Below, in pieces: positions 29,037 through 38,744 of a stretch of DNA of 64,000 bases. Position numbers and translations under genes: made by a program. The notes under the pieces are model-generated. The model ran no database searches. It saw only the letters and a list, made by a program, of their open reading frames with translations, and was not told the origin of the DNA. Each line of letters starts with the position of its first letter. The first letter of the stretch is position 1. The DNA is from Gammaproteobacteria bacterium. Lineage in GTDB: Bacteria > Pseudomonadota > Gammaproteobacteria > Enterobacterales > Psychrobiaceae. The DNA lies in assembly GCA_013214965.1 (NCBI GenBank), contig JABSRU010000005.1:62001-126000 (forward strand). Reading direction: 5' to 3'.

Positions 29037-32000
29037 GCTTGTTCGGAGTCATCACGAACAACGCCAAAATGCAGATGATTGAACTCATCTGCGCTCACTG
29101 GTCTTCCGAGATGAAACCCTTGGGCTATATCGCATTTTAAATCGCTTAATTTTGCTAATTGCTCTGGAGTTTCAACACCCTCTGTAATGACCGTTAGCTT
29201 TAGGCCGTGCCCCATTAAAATTGCCGCAGAGACGAGTTCCAGATCGGCGGTAATATCGGTCATATTATGGGTGAAACTGCGATCTATTTTTAGGGTATTA
29301 AAAGGGTATTTACGTAAATAGCTTAATGAAGAGTAACCGGTACCGAAATCGTCCATTGCGACGCTAAAACCAGCATCACTAAATTGCTGTAAAGTTTGCT
29401 CAACATTGCTATCACCACTAATTAAGACACCTTCAGTGATTTCTAATTCAATAGCTTCAGGGGGTAAATCATATTGCTCAAGCAGTTTTTTAATATCATC
29501 TACTAAATGCGGATCTCGACATTGTCGCGGTGAAACGTTAATAGCGATATAAAACTTCGAATTAAACTCTCGACGCCATTGTGCTATTTGTGCAATGGAT
29601 TTTTTGATTGAGAACATCCCAATATCAATAATCAATCCGGTTTGTTCTGCGACATGAATAAACTCTTGTGGTTCCACCTGACCCAACTTTGGGTTATACC
29701 AACGTAATAGAGCTTCGGCAGCAATCACCTTCATGCTTGGCAATTCAACAAAAGGTTGGAAGTTGAGATAAAGTTCATCATTGGTTAACGCTAAGCGTAA
29801 TTGTTGCTCAATGAATACACGTCGAGTAATCTCTTTGTTCATTTGTTGGGTGAAAAAGGTCAAGGTATTACGACCAGAATTTTTCGAATGATACATTGCG
29901 CAATCTGCTTGTTGCAGTATTTCATCGGCGGTTAAAGCATCGTCGGGGTAGGTAGCGATACCAATACTGACGGTTGAAATAAACTCACGATCATTGAGCA
30001 CAAAAGGTTCTCTAAATTGATCTAATATTTTATTAGCAACTAGACTAACGGCAGAAAAGTCCGGTGATAAATGGATCAAAATGATAAACTCATCCCCTCC
30101 TAAGCGCCCTACAATATCACTTTCACGGACCGTTGATTTTAGTCGTTGAGCGGCCTCGATTAATAGCTGATCGCCTTGTTGGTGGCCTAAGGTGTCATTA
30201 ACTTTTTTGAAGTCATCAAAATCAAGAAAGATCACCGCGATTTTTTCTTGGTAACGTTTTGCTTGAATTAACATAAAATCAAGTTTTTCTAAGGCTAAAA
30301 ATCGATTAGCTAAGCCAGTTAAACTATCGAAATGGGCCTGATATAAAATCTTTTGTTCTTGTTCTTTTTGTTGGGTGATATCATTTTTAACCACAAGATA
30401 GTGATTAATATTATGGTTACTGTCGGTAATCGGTGAGACATGAACCTGCTCCCAACAGATTTGACCATCTAGCTTTACTCTTTCCATTTCTCCTTGCCAC
30501 GATTTTCCTGAAGCAACATCTTTGACCAAATTATCATAGATATAATCTGGAATTTTATCGGAACGCAAACGACTAATCGGTTGTCCGGTGATCTCCTTGG
30601 TACATAAGCCAGATGAACGTTCAAAGGTCGAATTCACGTATTCAACAATCCCGTGCTTATCGGTAATAATAACTGACATAGGACTTTGTTCTAGCGCCTT
30701 ACTTAATGTGTCAGCATGATCTTCGGCGAACTTTTGAGCGCGTAAATCAATGTCAACGCAATATATTTCAGGCTGGTCATCAATGCCTTTGATCATGATG
30801 AGACTCGAGTAAATACTGACTGGATTACCATGGGCATCAATGAGCGGTGGATTGAACTCAGAGTTTATTTCATTTTTATCAAACCATTGAGTCATGGTCT
30901 CAATAATATAGGAGTGATGAGATGAGGGGATAATCAGTTCTTCAATTTTTCGGCCCAGCGCTTGGCGAGCGGTATAACCATATAATAGGGTACTAGCTTG
31001 GTTCCAAAAAATAACTTCTCTTTTCCTATTATACCCTTGTACTGCAACATGTGACATATTCTCGAAAATATGACGAAAACGTGTTTCGCTGTGTTTGAGT
31101 ATTTTATTGTTGTTATGGCGCTGTGTAATGTCACGGCTAATACCCACCAGTCCTTCTACTTTGTTTAATTGATCACAAAATGGCATTTTAAAGGTATCGA
31201 ATAATACTTCTAGTCCATCAGGGTAAGTAGCCCATTCTTCATTTTTCGACCCTTGAGGTGTTGATAACGCAAGCTTATCCTGTTGTCTAAATAATTTAGC
31301 TAAATCATATTCAAAAAAATCATAGTCGGTTTTATTGAGTAACTGTTGCTCTGAAAAACCAATAAATTTTTCAAAGGCTTTATTACATCCTAAATAATTA
31401 CCTTGGGGATCTTTATAAAAGATAAGGTCTGGAATGCTGTCAATTAAACTTTTAAGTAGGGCGCGTTCGCGAGCCAGTAATCTTTTATTTTCAACTAACT
31501 CTAAGAAATAATCACGTTTAGCTTGTTGGCGATTAAGCAGCGTGCCAAGTGCCAGAGTACTTAATGGCATAAATAGAACAATAATGGGATAAATCATCTC
31601 AAATAATGGACTATTGGTGCTGATTGGTTGTAACAACAAGCTGATATAAGTAACAATATGAATGATAAAACCAATAAAAAACAAATGAATGAAACGCACT
31701 GTCGATTGGTTTTTATTAAGAAAAGTTCGGCATGACAATCCGATAACCGTACTGGATATGATCATAAATATACTAGGAATTAGGTCACTGCTATGTTGAT
31801 AAATGCAATTGAGCAATAGGATAACAATGGCAATTAAAGTGACATTTCGGCCAAAATAAATGGCGCACAAGCAAATTAATACCATCCTCGTATCAACTGT
31901 TATACCGGAGTTTGATTGCCAACTTATTGATGTAATTGCTATGCCAAGTAGGCTGACGAGTAACGCGGTAGCAAGATCATGATGTAGTTTGTTTTGTATT

Positions 32001-32083
32001 TGGTGGATGTTAAAACAATCGTAAATAACTCCGAGCGCTAACAGTAAAATAGCGTTATTTAAGAGACCTATATAACTTTCCAT
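29033..32083 (-). CDS. Membrane c-di-GMP protein: 5TM-PAS-PAS-PAS-GGDEF-EAL
   Basis: A 1016-residue bifunctional signalling protein. Residues 1-190 hold about five or six transmembrane helices whose pattern [19 protein letters not shown] resembles the 5TM receptor domain of LytS-like sensors. Three PAS domains follow (about 205-325, 330-450, 460-580). The GGDEF site is intact (662-666, [11 protein letters not shown]) and so is the EAL site (790-792, AEALLRW), with [23 protein letters not shown] further on. Both cyclase and phosphodiesterase activity are therefore possible. The signal sensed by the membrane part is unknown. Its 3' end overlaps proA by 4 bases. Confidence 0.9.
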   Translation of the reverse strand: MESYIGLLNNAILLLALGVIYDCFNIHQIQNKLHHDLATALLVSLLGIAITSISWQSNSGITVDTRMVLICLCAIYFGRNVTLIAIVILLLNCIYQHSSDLIPSIFMIISSTVIGLSCRTFLNKNQSTVRFIHLFFIGFIIHIVTYISLLLQPISTNSPLFEMIYPIIVLFMPLSTLALGTLLNRQQAKRDYFLELVENKRLLARERALLKSLIDSIPDLIFYKDPQGNYLGCNKAFEKFIGFSEQQLLNKTDYDFFEYDLAKLFRQQDKLALSTPQGSKNEEWATYPDGLEVLFDTFKMPFCDQLNKVEGLVGISRDITQRHNNNKILKHSETRFRHIFENMSHVAVQGYNRKREVIFWNQASTLLYGYTARQALGRKIEELIIPSSHHSYIIETMTQWFDKNEINSEFNPPLIDAHGNPVSIYSSLIMIKGIDDQPEIYCVDIDLRAQKFAEDHADTLSKALEQSPMSVIITDKHGIVEYVNSTFERSSGLCTKEITGQPISRLRSDKIPDYIYDNLVKDVASGKSWQGEMERVKLDGQICWEQVHVSPITDSNHNINHYLVVKNDITQQKEQEQKILYQAHFDSLTGLANRFLALEKLDFMLIQAKRYQEKIAVIFLDFDDFKKVNDTLGHQQGDQLLIEAAQRLKSTVRESDIVGRLGGDEFIILIHLSPDFSAVSLVANKILDQFREPFVLNDREFISTVSIGIATYPDDALTADEILQQADCAMYHSKNSGRNTLTFFTQQMNKEITRRVFIEQQLRLALTNDELYLNFQPFVELPSMKVIAAEALLRWYNPKLGQVEPQEFIHVAEQTGLIIDIGMFSIKKSIAQIAQWRREFNSKFYIAINVSPRQCRDPHLVDDIKKLLEQYDLPPEAIELEITEGVLISGDSNVEQTLQQFSDAGFSVAMDDFGTGYSSLSYLRKYPFNTLKIDRSFTHNMTDITADLELVSAAILMGHGLKLTVITEGVETPEQLAKLSDLKCDIAQGFHLGRPVSADEFNHLHFGVVRDDSEQA

Positions 32084-32160
32084 GTTTTTTAACCTGCATT
32101 AATTATCCATTGCATAACATTAGTTTGACAGGGATAGCAGGGAATTTAAAGCCTTTAAAC

Positions 32161-32191
32161 TCAAGTAAGCCACTTTAAATGGCTTACTTGA
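32161..32191. terminator. Hairpin downstream of the YgiQ gene
   Basis: A perfect 12-bp stem: TCAAGTAAGCCA (32161-32172) and TGGCTTACTTGA (32180-32191), 12 bases after the ygiQ stop on the minus strand. No strong T-run follows. Confidence 0.6.
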
Positions 32192-32202
32192 TCTAGGCGA
32201 GG

Positions 32203-34527
32203 TTAAACGCGATCTATTCGCGCACCCAATGCGGGTTTACCATGACGTTTTGGTGACGCTTTGGTTATTTTTTTCTTGCGTTCTGGCGACTGTTTTTCAT
32301 TGGTCAATTTAGGTTTATCACTCGTAAACTTTGATTTTTCCTTAGTAAACTTAGGTTTTTCACTGCTAAAAGTCGCTTTATCCTTACGAATATCCGGTTG
32401 TTTAGGGTGCTTGGTCGCGAAACGTTTGTTGCCATGACGGCTCGAATCACGGACACGCTTAGTCGCTGCCACTCGTTCCTCTTCATATTCACTCGGTACT
32501 AAACAATGGCTCTTGGTGCCAATCAGATATTTGTGGCCCATTCGGGTTAGTGCCTGACGAATCAATGCCCAGTTAGCAGGATCATGATAGCGCAGTAGCG
32601 CTTTGTGTAAGCGGCGCTGTCTTTCACCTTTAGCGACAAAAAGTTCTTCACCTTTCTTTTTGTATTTGACCCGTTTTAGAGGATTGGTTTCAGAGTGATA
32701 CATCGCGGTAGCATTACACATTGGTGACGGGTAGAAATTCTGAACCTGATCACATTCAAACTCATTATTCTTAAGCCATAGCGCTAAATTAAGCATGTCC
32801 TCATCGGTACTGCCTGGGTGTGCAGAGATGAAATATGGGATCATATATTGCTTTTTACCCGCTTCGGCACTGAATTTATAGAACATATCTTTAAATTCAT
32901 CATAAGTACCCATGCCAGGCTTCATCATCAGATCGAGCGTGCCTTTTTGCGTATGCTCAGGGGCTATTTTTAAATAACCACCAACGTGATGGGTCACTAA
33001 TTCTTTAACGTATTCCGGCGACTGAACCGCTAAATCATAACGTACCCCAGAGGCAATAAGAATTTTCTTAATTCCTGGTACTTGCCGAGCTTCACGGTAT
33101 AAATCTATCGTATGTTGATGATCAGTGTTTAATTTGCTACAAATCTTAGGGAATACACACGAGGGGTGACGACAGTTTATTTCTGCTTTTGGATCAGAGC
33201 AGCCCAAGCGATACATATTGGCTGTTGGCCCACCTAAATCTGAAATTGTTCCGGTAAAACCGGGCACTTTGTCTCGAATATCTGCTATTTCTTTTAAAAT
33301 AGACCCTTTCGAGCGATTTTGAATAATTCGACCTTCATGTTCAGTAATTGAACAGAACGAACAACCGCCAAAACAACCACGCATGATATTAACCGATGTC
33401 TTAATCATTTCATAAGCGGGAATTTTAGCCTTGCCATAACTCGGATGTGGCACTCGGGCATAGGGTAAACCAAACACAAAATCCATTTCAGGTGTGGTTA
33501 AAGGAATAGGTGGTGTATTGACCCATAAATCGCGGTCACCGTGTTTTTGAATTAACGCACGCGCTGAATATGGGTTGGTTTCTAAATGCATAATTCGAGC
33601 GGCATGGGCGTAGAGAACTTTGTCACCTTTGAGCTTTTCAAATGATGGTAATCGCACGGCGGTGGTTTTACTGTCGTGACGCGACGGTCGTACCGTGACA
33701 ACTTGTGCTGAAGCCGCGGCCTTTGTCGCCACTTGGTCAGTATCATTCTTACAACTGGTGTCTGTTTGGTACGGGTTCTGCATTCTCGGCACCATCGCTT
33801 TATTTGGCTTTTCGATTCGTGTGGAATCTACTTCACGATAGCCCGCTGGTATTTCTTTGATGATCACCGCAGTACCTGCAATGTCATTGATGTCTTCAAT
33901 CGGTTCGCCCTTGGCGACACGATAGGCAAATTCGATGAGTGCACGTTCTGCATTACCATAAAGCAGAATGTCAGCTTTGGCATCAAACAGTACCGAACGA
34001 CGAATTTTATCTGACCAATAATCATAATGAGACAAACGGCGTAAACTTGCTTCAATGCCGCCAATAATAATGGGCGTTTCTTTGTAGGCTTCACGACAAC
34101 GCTGCGAATAGATAAGTACAGCACGATCGGGGCGTTTTCCACCGGCGTTATCGGGGGTATAGGCATCATCATGGCGTAATTTACGGTCGGCGGTATAACG
34201 ATTAATCATCGAATCCATGTTGCCAGCGGTAATACCAAAAAACAAATTGGGTTCACCTAATGCCATAAATGCGTCTTTATTATCCCAAGCCGGTTGAGGA
34301 ATAATACCCACACGATAGCCTTGCGCTTCAAGCACTCGCCCGATCACGGCCATACCAAAACTGGGGTGATCGACATAAGCGTCACCAGACACAATAATAA
34401 TGTCACAACTATCCCAACCTAGCGTATCCATTTCTTGACGAGTAGTGGGTAAAAACGGTGCAGTTCCAAAACACTCGGCCCAGTAAATTGGATATTCATT
34501 AATGGGTTTAGCGGTAGGTTTTATCAT
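32203..34527 (-). CDS. ygiQ: YgiQ family radical SAM protein
   Basis: A 774-residue UPF0313-type radical SAM enzyme. The iron-sulfur cluster motif CFGGCSFC is at 385-392 (Cys385, Cys389, Cys392). An N-terminal B12-binding-like domain occupies about 1-330 and contains [22 protein letters not shown]. The C-terminal part after about 650 resembles DUF3362, then ends in a very Lys-rich low-complexity tail (repeats of the type [17 protein letters not shown]). The reaction is unknown in this family. The tail is probably an RNA- or ribosome-contacting disordered region, by inference. Confidence 0.9.
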   Translation of the reverse strand: MIKPTAKPINEYPIYWAECFGTAPFLPTTRQEMDTLGWDSCDIIIVSGDAYVDHPSFGMAVIGRVLEAQGYRVGIIPQPAWDNKDAFMALGEPNLFFGITAGNMDSMINRYTADRKLRHDDAYTPDNAGGKRPDRAVLIYSQRCREAYKETPIIIGGIEASLRRLSHYDYWSDKIRRSVLFDAKADILLYGNAERALIEFAYRVAKGEPIEDINDIAGTAVIIKEIPAGYREVDSTRIEKPNKAMVPRMQNPYQTDTSCKNDTDQVATKAAASAQVVTVRPSRHDSKTTAVRLPSFEKLKGDKVLYAHAARIMHLETNPYSARALIQKHGDRDLWVNTPPIPLTTPEMDFVFGLPYARVPHPSYGKAKIPAYEMIKTSVNIMRGCFGGCSFCSITEHEGRIIQNRSKGSILKEIADIRDKVPGFTGTISDLGGPTANMYRLGCSDPKAEINCRHPSCVFPKICSKLNTDHQHTIDLYREARQVPGIKKILIASGVRYDLAVQSPEYVKELVTHHVGGYLKIAPEHTQKGTLDLMMKPGMGTYDEFKDMFYKFSAEAGKKQYMIPYFISAHPGSTDEDMLNLALWLKNNEFECDQVQNFYPSPMCNATAMYHSETNPLKRVKYKKKGEELFVAKGERQRRLHKALLRYHDPANWALIRQALTRMGHKYLIGTKSHCLVPSEYEEERVAATKRVRDSSRHGNKRFATKHPKQPDIRKDKATFSSEKPKFTKEKSKFTSDKPKLTNEKQSPERKKKITKASPKRHGKPALGARIDRV

Positions 34528-34758
34528 CGATTGCTCTTTATTATGCTGGGGCGGCGATTATAGCGAAGCGACTAGTTGATAGCTAGGTAATGTCTGCCGA
34601 TGATAGCAATAATGTGAGCCCTATTGTATTAAAAATAACCAATAGAGATCTTGCTCATAATTGTGATTCTTAATGCAAATAATAACTATTGTTAATATTG
34701 ATTTAATTGTGGTTAGCTGGGATAATTTAAGCTTAATAATTATGTGGTTGTAGTAGAT

Positions 34759-36996
34759 ATGCTAATGGTTAAAAAATATCGGTGGCTAGGCAGGATTTTA
34801 GTGGTGACAGGTGCACTCATGATGTTGACTGCTTGTGGTAAAGACACTAATGATGCACAAATTCCTGTGGTTGGTAATATTGAATTTCCCAGCTATGTTG
34901 AAAAGCGTTATCGTAGCGAAAAATTAGGGTGTGTTGATTTAAACCTTAATGGAGTTTGTGATAGTGGCGAAGACTTTGAGACTAACTTAACAAACAACAA
35001 TAACCCCACCACCACTAGCCCCGTGGTTAAAAACTATGATGATTTGCTGTTAACGGCGGTTGCAAATAGTAAAATCATTACGCCTTTTACCACCTTAATT
35101 AACAATGAAGTGATGTTTAACCCATTGGTTAATGGTGATGTAACGTTAGCAAAAGCTTATTTAACCTCCAAATTTAATTTTAATTTTTCGCAACTAGATC
35201 TTATCGATGGTCCAGAAAAAGAAGCCAATGAAATTATTGATTCATTGCTCAAGTCGAATAAGTTACTTAGTAATAATCCCTATTTAAATATTGCGGCGGC
35301 GGTTGATTTAATGGTGTATGCCGGTAATTTTGTGGTTGAGCCATTGCAAGTACATGTTGATAAATTAAAGCATCCTCAATTAATTGTTCGCGATAGTTTT
35401 ACGTTGAACTCGACTGGCCGGGTAAAAGTCAGTAAATTTGATTTGCACCCGATCACTGGCCGCATGATCATTATTGCCGATGACAATACACGTTTGGCGT
35501 TAAACGCTAATACGGGTGCTTACTCAGTGATTAAAACCGATAGTATTCCCGCTCAAACGTCTGTGACAACAGCTCATTATATCGCACAAAAACCACAACG
35601 GGATGACGATGATCATGACAAAGATGATCACGATAAAGATGATCACGATAAAGATGACGATGATAAAGATGACGATGATCATGATTACAGCTGGTACGAG
35701 GCATATTTAAAATGGCTAGAGGGGAAACAAGGCACTAAATTTGATGATGTCTCGATAGTTAAACAAAGCATTGCGACTAACAAGTTTTATTTGTTATCTG
35801 CTAGTGTTGGAAATCGTTCAACTGATACCTGTGAAGCAACAGGTAGCCAAGGCTTGTTTCTGATGGCGATGACTCAAAAAGTTGCTGACGTTAGCGTGAC
35901 TAAAGTCTCAGCACAACGAGTTAGCACAATTTCTAATTTTGTTAAAGCTGACGCGTTCAGTGCGGCAACGAATACCGATGTTGATATTTTCACCCCGAAG
36001 CCTGATACCACAACCGGCACCACACTTCCTGATCCTATTCCCGATATCGATAACAGTGAAGCCTCTTGTTATAGTAAAGCCTTCAAATCAATGGCGATCA
36101 CCGATGATTCAACGGTAATCGCCGTGGTGGCTAGAGGGCTTAGTAATGAAAGTATTCATCGATTGTCAGGTGATACATTAAGTGAACAACTAAGCCCTGG
36201 TTATGTATTACCAAGCGGAATTAATCTTGGCGATGTCGCTATTTCTAACGATGGTCAATATATTGCTTTTACTGATTTGAGTAGCGGCGCTATTTCACTC
36301 GTTAACTTTAATACCATGAAGTTAGTGGCCAAATACAATGCTTCTAGCTATCAGTTAACTAAATTACATTTTATATCTGATCATCAATTAGTCGCGATTG
36401 GGCAAGGAAGTAACGATGCTGGTAGTGATAATCAAGTATTGTTGATTGACTATGACATGAGTCGCTTAACATTGTCACAAACCGTTGCATTAACGCATAA
36501 AGTGAACAAATTAACAGTCAATAAAAATTCGCTGTTAGTGGCCGTTGCCAATGGGCAAGATATTAGCCTGTTAAAGATAGAAAATAATAAATTAGTGCTT
36601 CAAACAACTTATCTCGACGCCAGCACTGATATTAATCAAATAGGTCTCCTGTCAGATAAAGTGATATTTAGCGCCAACGCGGTGATTCATTACATTTCGT
36701 TAGAGGGGATATTTGGCTCAGAGTTAAGAGCAGCTCAACGCTATTTAACCAAAGGGCTCATCACGAGAGCTCGCCAAATAAATAACAACGCTAGTTTAGT
36801 GTTGCCACGTACATTTACCTCGTTGGGGTTAAACAGCGTTAACATTGAATGGCGCACTAACAATCCAGAGCAGCTTGATGTCATAACTGGGCGTTTAACT
36901 CGTTATATCACAACCGATTTAACGGTCACTGCGACGATTAGCGGATTATTTAGAGGGGAAATACACCGCGTCGAAAAGTCATATCAAATAAACTAG
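34759..36996 (+). CDS. Lipoprotein with calcium-type loop and Asp/His/Lys tandem repeat
   Basis: A protein of about 745 residues with a signal peptide ending in the lipobox MLTAC. Just after it lies DLNLNGVCDSGED, an EF-hand/dockerin-like calcium loop common in proteobacterial surface lipoproteins. A charged tandem repeat of DDHDK units (35602-35688) interrupts the middle. The C-terminal half has beta-propeller-like repeats (for example TDDSTVIAVVARGLSN, SNDGQYIAFTDLSSGAISLV), so a WD/YVTN-type propeller is possible. ATG at 34759 is preferred to the GTG at 34744; ATG at 34765 is also possible. I do not recognise the family. Confidence 0.6.
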   Translation: MLMVKKYRWLGRILVVTGALMMLTACGKDTNDAQIPVVGNIEFPSYVEKRYRSEKLGCVDLNLNGVCDSGEDFETNLTNNNNPTTTSPVVKNYDDLLLTAVANSKIITPFTTLINNEVMFNPLVNGDVTLAKAYLTSKFNFNFSQLDLIDGPEKEANEIIDSLLKSNKLLSNNPYLNIAAAVDLMVYAGNFVVEPLQVHVDKLKHPQLIVRDSFTLNSTGRVKVSKFDLHPITGRMIIIADDNTRLALNANTGAYSVIKTDSIPAQTSVTTAHYIAQKPQRDDDDHDKDDHDKDDHDKDDDDKDDDDHDYSWYEAYLKWLEGKQGTKFDDVSIVKQSIATNKFYLLSASVGNRSTDTCEATGSQGLFLMAMTQKVADVSVTKVSAQRVSTISNFVKADAFSAATNTDVDIFTPKPDTTTGTTLPDPIPDIDNSEASCYSKAFKSMAITDDSTVIAVVARGLSNESIHRLSGDTLSEQLSPGYVLPSGINLGDVAISNDGQYIAFTDLSSGAISLVNFNTMKLVAKYNASSYQLTKLHFISDHQLVAIGQGSNDAGSDNQVLLIDYDMSRLTLSQTVALTHKVNKLTVNKNSLLVAVANGQDISLLKIENNKLVLQTTYLDASTDINQIGLLSDKVIFSANAVIHYISLEGIFGSELRAAQRYLTKGLITRARQINNNASLVLPRTFTSLGLNSVNIEWRTNNPEQLDVITGRLTRYITTDLTVTATISGLFRGEIHRVEKSYQIN
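35602..35688 (+). repeat. Imperfect 15-bp coding tandem repeat (DDHDK)
   Basis: Units of the type GATGATCACGATAAA repeat about five times in frame, giving DDDDHDK-DDHDK-DDHDK-DDDDK-DDDDHD. Asp, His and Lys codons dominate. The tract is a likely site of slipped-strand length change and a possible metal-binding, disordered linker. Confidence 0.85.
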
Positions 36997-37008
36997 TTAA
37001 TTATCATT

Positions 37009-37034
37009 CCTGTAACCATTTTTGTGGTTACAGG
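37009..37034 (+). terminator. Hairpin after the 34.8 kb lipoprotein gene
   Basis: CCTGTAACCA (37009-37018) pairs perfectly with TGGTTACAGG (37025-37034), 12 bases after the stop. The loop is T-rich and the T-run after the stem is poor. Confidence 0.55.
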
Positions 37035-37114
37035 TGTTTAGGAGTAATAAAGTTACTCGATTCAATCGTGATTATTTCGTGTGTTAAAATTACTCTATGA
37101 TAGAACCTGACTCA

Positions 37115-37181
37115 CTTTGGGGCACATAGCGCCATAGAAATAGTTGTGCCACTGTTGGTTTTTGGATTAGGTTTTGTATGG
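37115..37181 (-). repeat. Dispersed repeat, copy 1 (inverted)
   Basis: Read on the minus strand this begins CCATACAAAACCTAATCC and ends with TGTGCCCC. It aligns over about 65 bases with 43595-43660 and, more weakly, with 44915-44970. An internal GGCACA/TGTGCC inverted repeat can fold into a hairpin. Confidence 0.7.
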
Positions 37182-37356
37182 TGAATCTCAAATCAAGCTT
37201 ACCTGACCCCATTTATTTAATTTATTAGTTAATTTTAATATGTATACTTAGTGTGATATTGTTAATTTCATAGAAAAAACAATATGATGAACAGGGATAT
37301 GTTTTATTGCTTACCCTCCATCGGGAACTTTAGGAAGAAGAGAGCATTAAATAATT

Positions 37357-38280
37357 ATGGCTATTGAGTTTAATGAAATTAATGACCCTAAATCGTGGGA
37401 AGCATATTTTAAATCTTTATTAAAATATCGCTATGGTCAAGAGAATGTATTTGATATTCCTGACCAAAATGAAGGTGACTGGGGGGTTGAGTGTTATACA
37501 GCTTGCGGTAAAGTTTTCCAATGCTATTTTCCCGAAAAAAACCATTCAGTATCGAAATTATATGAGAATCAAAGAAAAAAAGTTAACGACGATCTTAAAA
37601 AACTGACAGTGACGAACGCTAAAATATGGCAAGAAATATTTAGTAATCAAGGGATTAAAATAAAGACATGGGTGTTGGCAACCCCGCGATATAACAACAA
37701 GCTATTAGCTCAATATATTGCTAAGAAAACCAAACAAACTAGAGAACTTGGGTTAAGTTTTATTGATGATGACTTTAGAGTCTCAGTGCAAACTGCTGAT
37801 GACTACCCAGTTGAACAACATAATCTAGCAAATTGTTTTACTCAGCTAAAAATTGATGTAGATGAAATATCCGATGAATATTTAGCAGAATGGATAGGTG
37901 AAAAAGTTGGATTTTTAGCCGATTTACACCCTAAACTGATGATACTTGCCGATGGGGATGAAAAAGAAATACATAATCAAAAATTGGCAATCTCCAATTT
38001 TTACTTAACTTACCAAAATATGCTTGATGTCTTGGAACGGGATTTCCCCCAAATTCATCTGACAATCATTGATTGCGTTAACGCGCGTAAACAAAAATTA
38101 AAACAACGTATCTCACTTTTCGGAAAAGGTAAGGCTCCTTCAACTATCCTGGAAGATAATATACAGCAGTTAGAAAATGATTTAGCACAGGTAATGCCTA
38201 ATTTTTTCGGCGGTACGCGCTCTGATATGTGTATAGGTGTTATAGCCAGCTGGTTAATTGAATGCCCACTGAGGTTTTAA
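37357..38280 (+). CDS. ABC-3C system effector: Mrr-like nuclease domain plus C-terminal ABC-3C domain (predicted)
   Basis: A 307-residue protein. The N-terminal part (about 1-150) begins with a helix, then IPDQNEGDWGVECYTACGKVFQCYFPEK. This resembles the GDxG(I/V)(D/E)...Q-x-K core of Mrr-type restriction endonucleases, with Asp41, Glu45 and Gln55, but the final Lys is Tyr57. The C-terminal part (about 175-307) is helical and could be the adaptor domain seen in ABC-3C effector proteins. It is the first gene of a tight three-gene operon; its stop abuts the next start (TAAATG). Effector function is inferred from architecture and neighbours, not from a proven homologue. Low GC and island position suggest horizontal transfer. 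Confidence 0.7.
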   Translation: MAIEFNEINDPKSWEAYFKSLLKYRYGQENVFDIPDQNEGDWGVECYTACGKVFQCYFPEKNHSVSKLYENQRKKVNDDLKKLTVTNAKIWQEIFSNQGIKIKTWVLATPRYNNKLLAQYIAKKTKQTRELGLSFIDDDFRVSVQTADDYPVEQHNLANCFTQLKIDVDEISDEYLAEWIGEKVGFLADLHPKLMILADGDEKEIHNQKLAISNFYLTYQNMLDVLERDFPQIHLTIIDCVNARKQKLKQRISLFGKGKAPSTILEDNIQQLENDLAQVMPNFFGGTRSDMCIGVIASWLIECPLRF

Positions 38281-38742
38281 ATGGATTTAAAGCAACTTGT
38301 TACTAAAAAATCGTTTTATATTAGCGAAAGAAAAGAATTCATATCTTGTGATTTAAGACCTACTTGGCGTATTTCTCTTTTAGTGTTAATTCTGAGGTTA
38401 GTAGGCAGGGGAAATAAGGCAACACGAAATAAAGTTCACATTGCTAATTGGGCACTAAAAAACAACGAGCATATTGACAGTTATTTGCAGTATACCGTGC
38501 AGAAGAAAGGCAAGCGTCCGTTTATAAATTTAGACCCCTCTATGGATAAAGCGATTGATTATGCTCTTTACTCAAAACTAGTTTCGGTGGATAACAATAG
38601 AATTAAATTAACGGCTGAAGGCATTAAGATAGCTAACAGCTTAATTAAACTTGAGGTTTTTGAGGTTGAGAAATCAATTCTTTTACAATTAAAGCCTGCA
38701 TTATCTGAAGATAAAGTTACTAAAGCACTTGAAGGGAAGTAA
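38281..38742 (+). CDS. ABC-3C middle component, winged-helix-like (predicted)
   Basis: A 153-residue protein with no signal peptide. The sequence from RPTWRISLLVLILRLVGRGNKATRNKVHIANWALKN through KAIDYALYSKLVSVDNNRIKLTAEGIKIANSLI has helix-turn-helix and wing spacing like a winged-helix domain. Size, order and zero-base spacing from the effector gene and two-base spacing before the ATPase gene match the middle component of ABC three-component systems, which bridges effector and ATPase. It may also bind DNA or autoregulate. Its family number within the middle components cannot be told by eye. Confidence 0.65.
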   Translation: MDLKQLVTKKSFYISERKEFISCDLRPTWRISLLVLILRLVGRGNKATRNKVHIANWALKNNEHIDSYLQYTVQKKGKRPFINLDPSMDKAIDYALYSKLVSVDNNRIKLTAEGIKIANSLIKLEVFEVEKSILLQLKPALSEDKVTKALEGK

Positions 38743-38744
38743 AA

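Larger units (their letters stand above)
36997..37356. other. Intergenic region at the left edge of the accessory island
   Basis: This 360-base gap carries a hairpin after the lipoprotein gene (37009-37034), one inverted copy of a dispersed repeat (37115-37181), the phrase TTACCTGACCCCATTT (37199-37214), of the kind often seen next to mobile DNA in proteobacteria, and then an AT-rich leader for the ABC-3C operon with a possible -10 TATACT at 37243-37248. No ORF is seen. Confidence 0.55.

Noticed and set aside
37199-37214. TTACCTGACCCCATTT as a REP sequence
   Set aside because: Only one copy was noticed in the window and no palindromic arms surround it, so I did not list it as a repeat.
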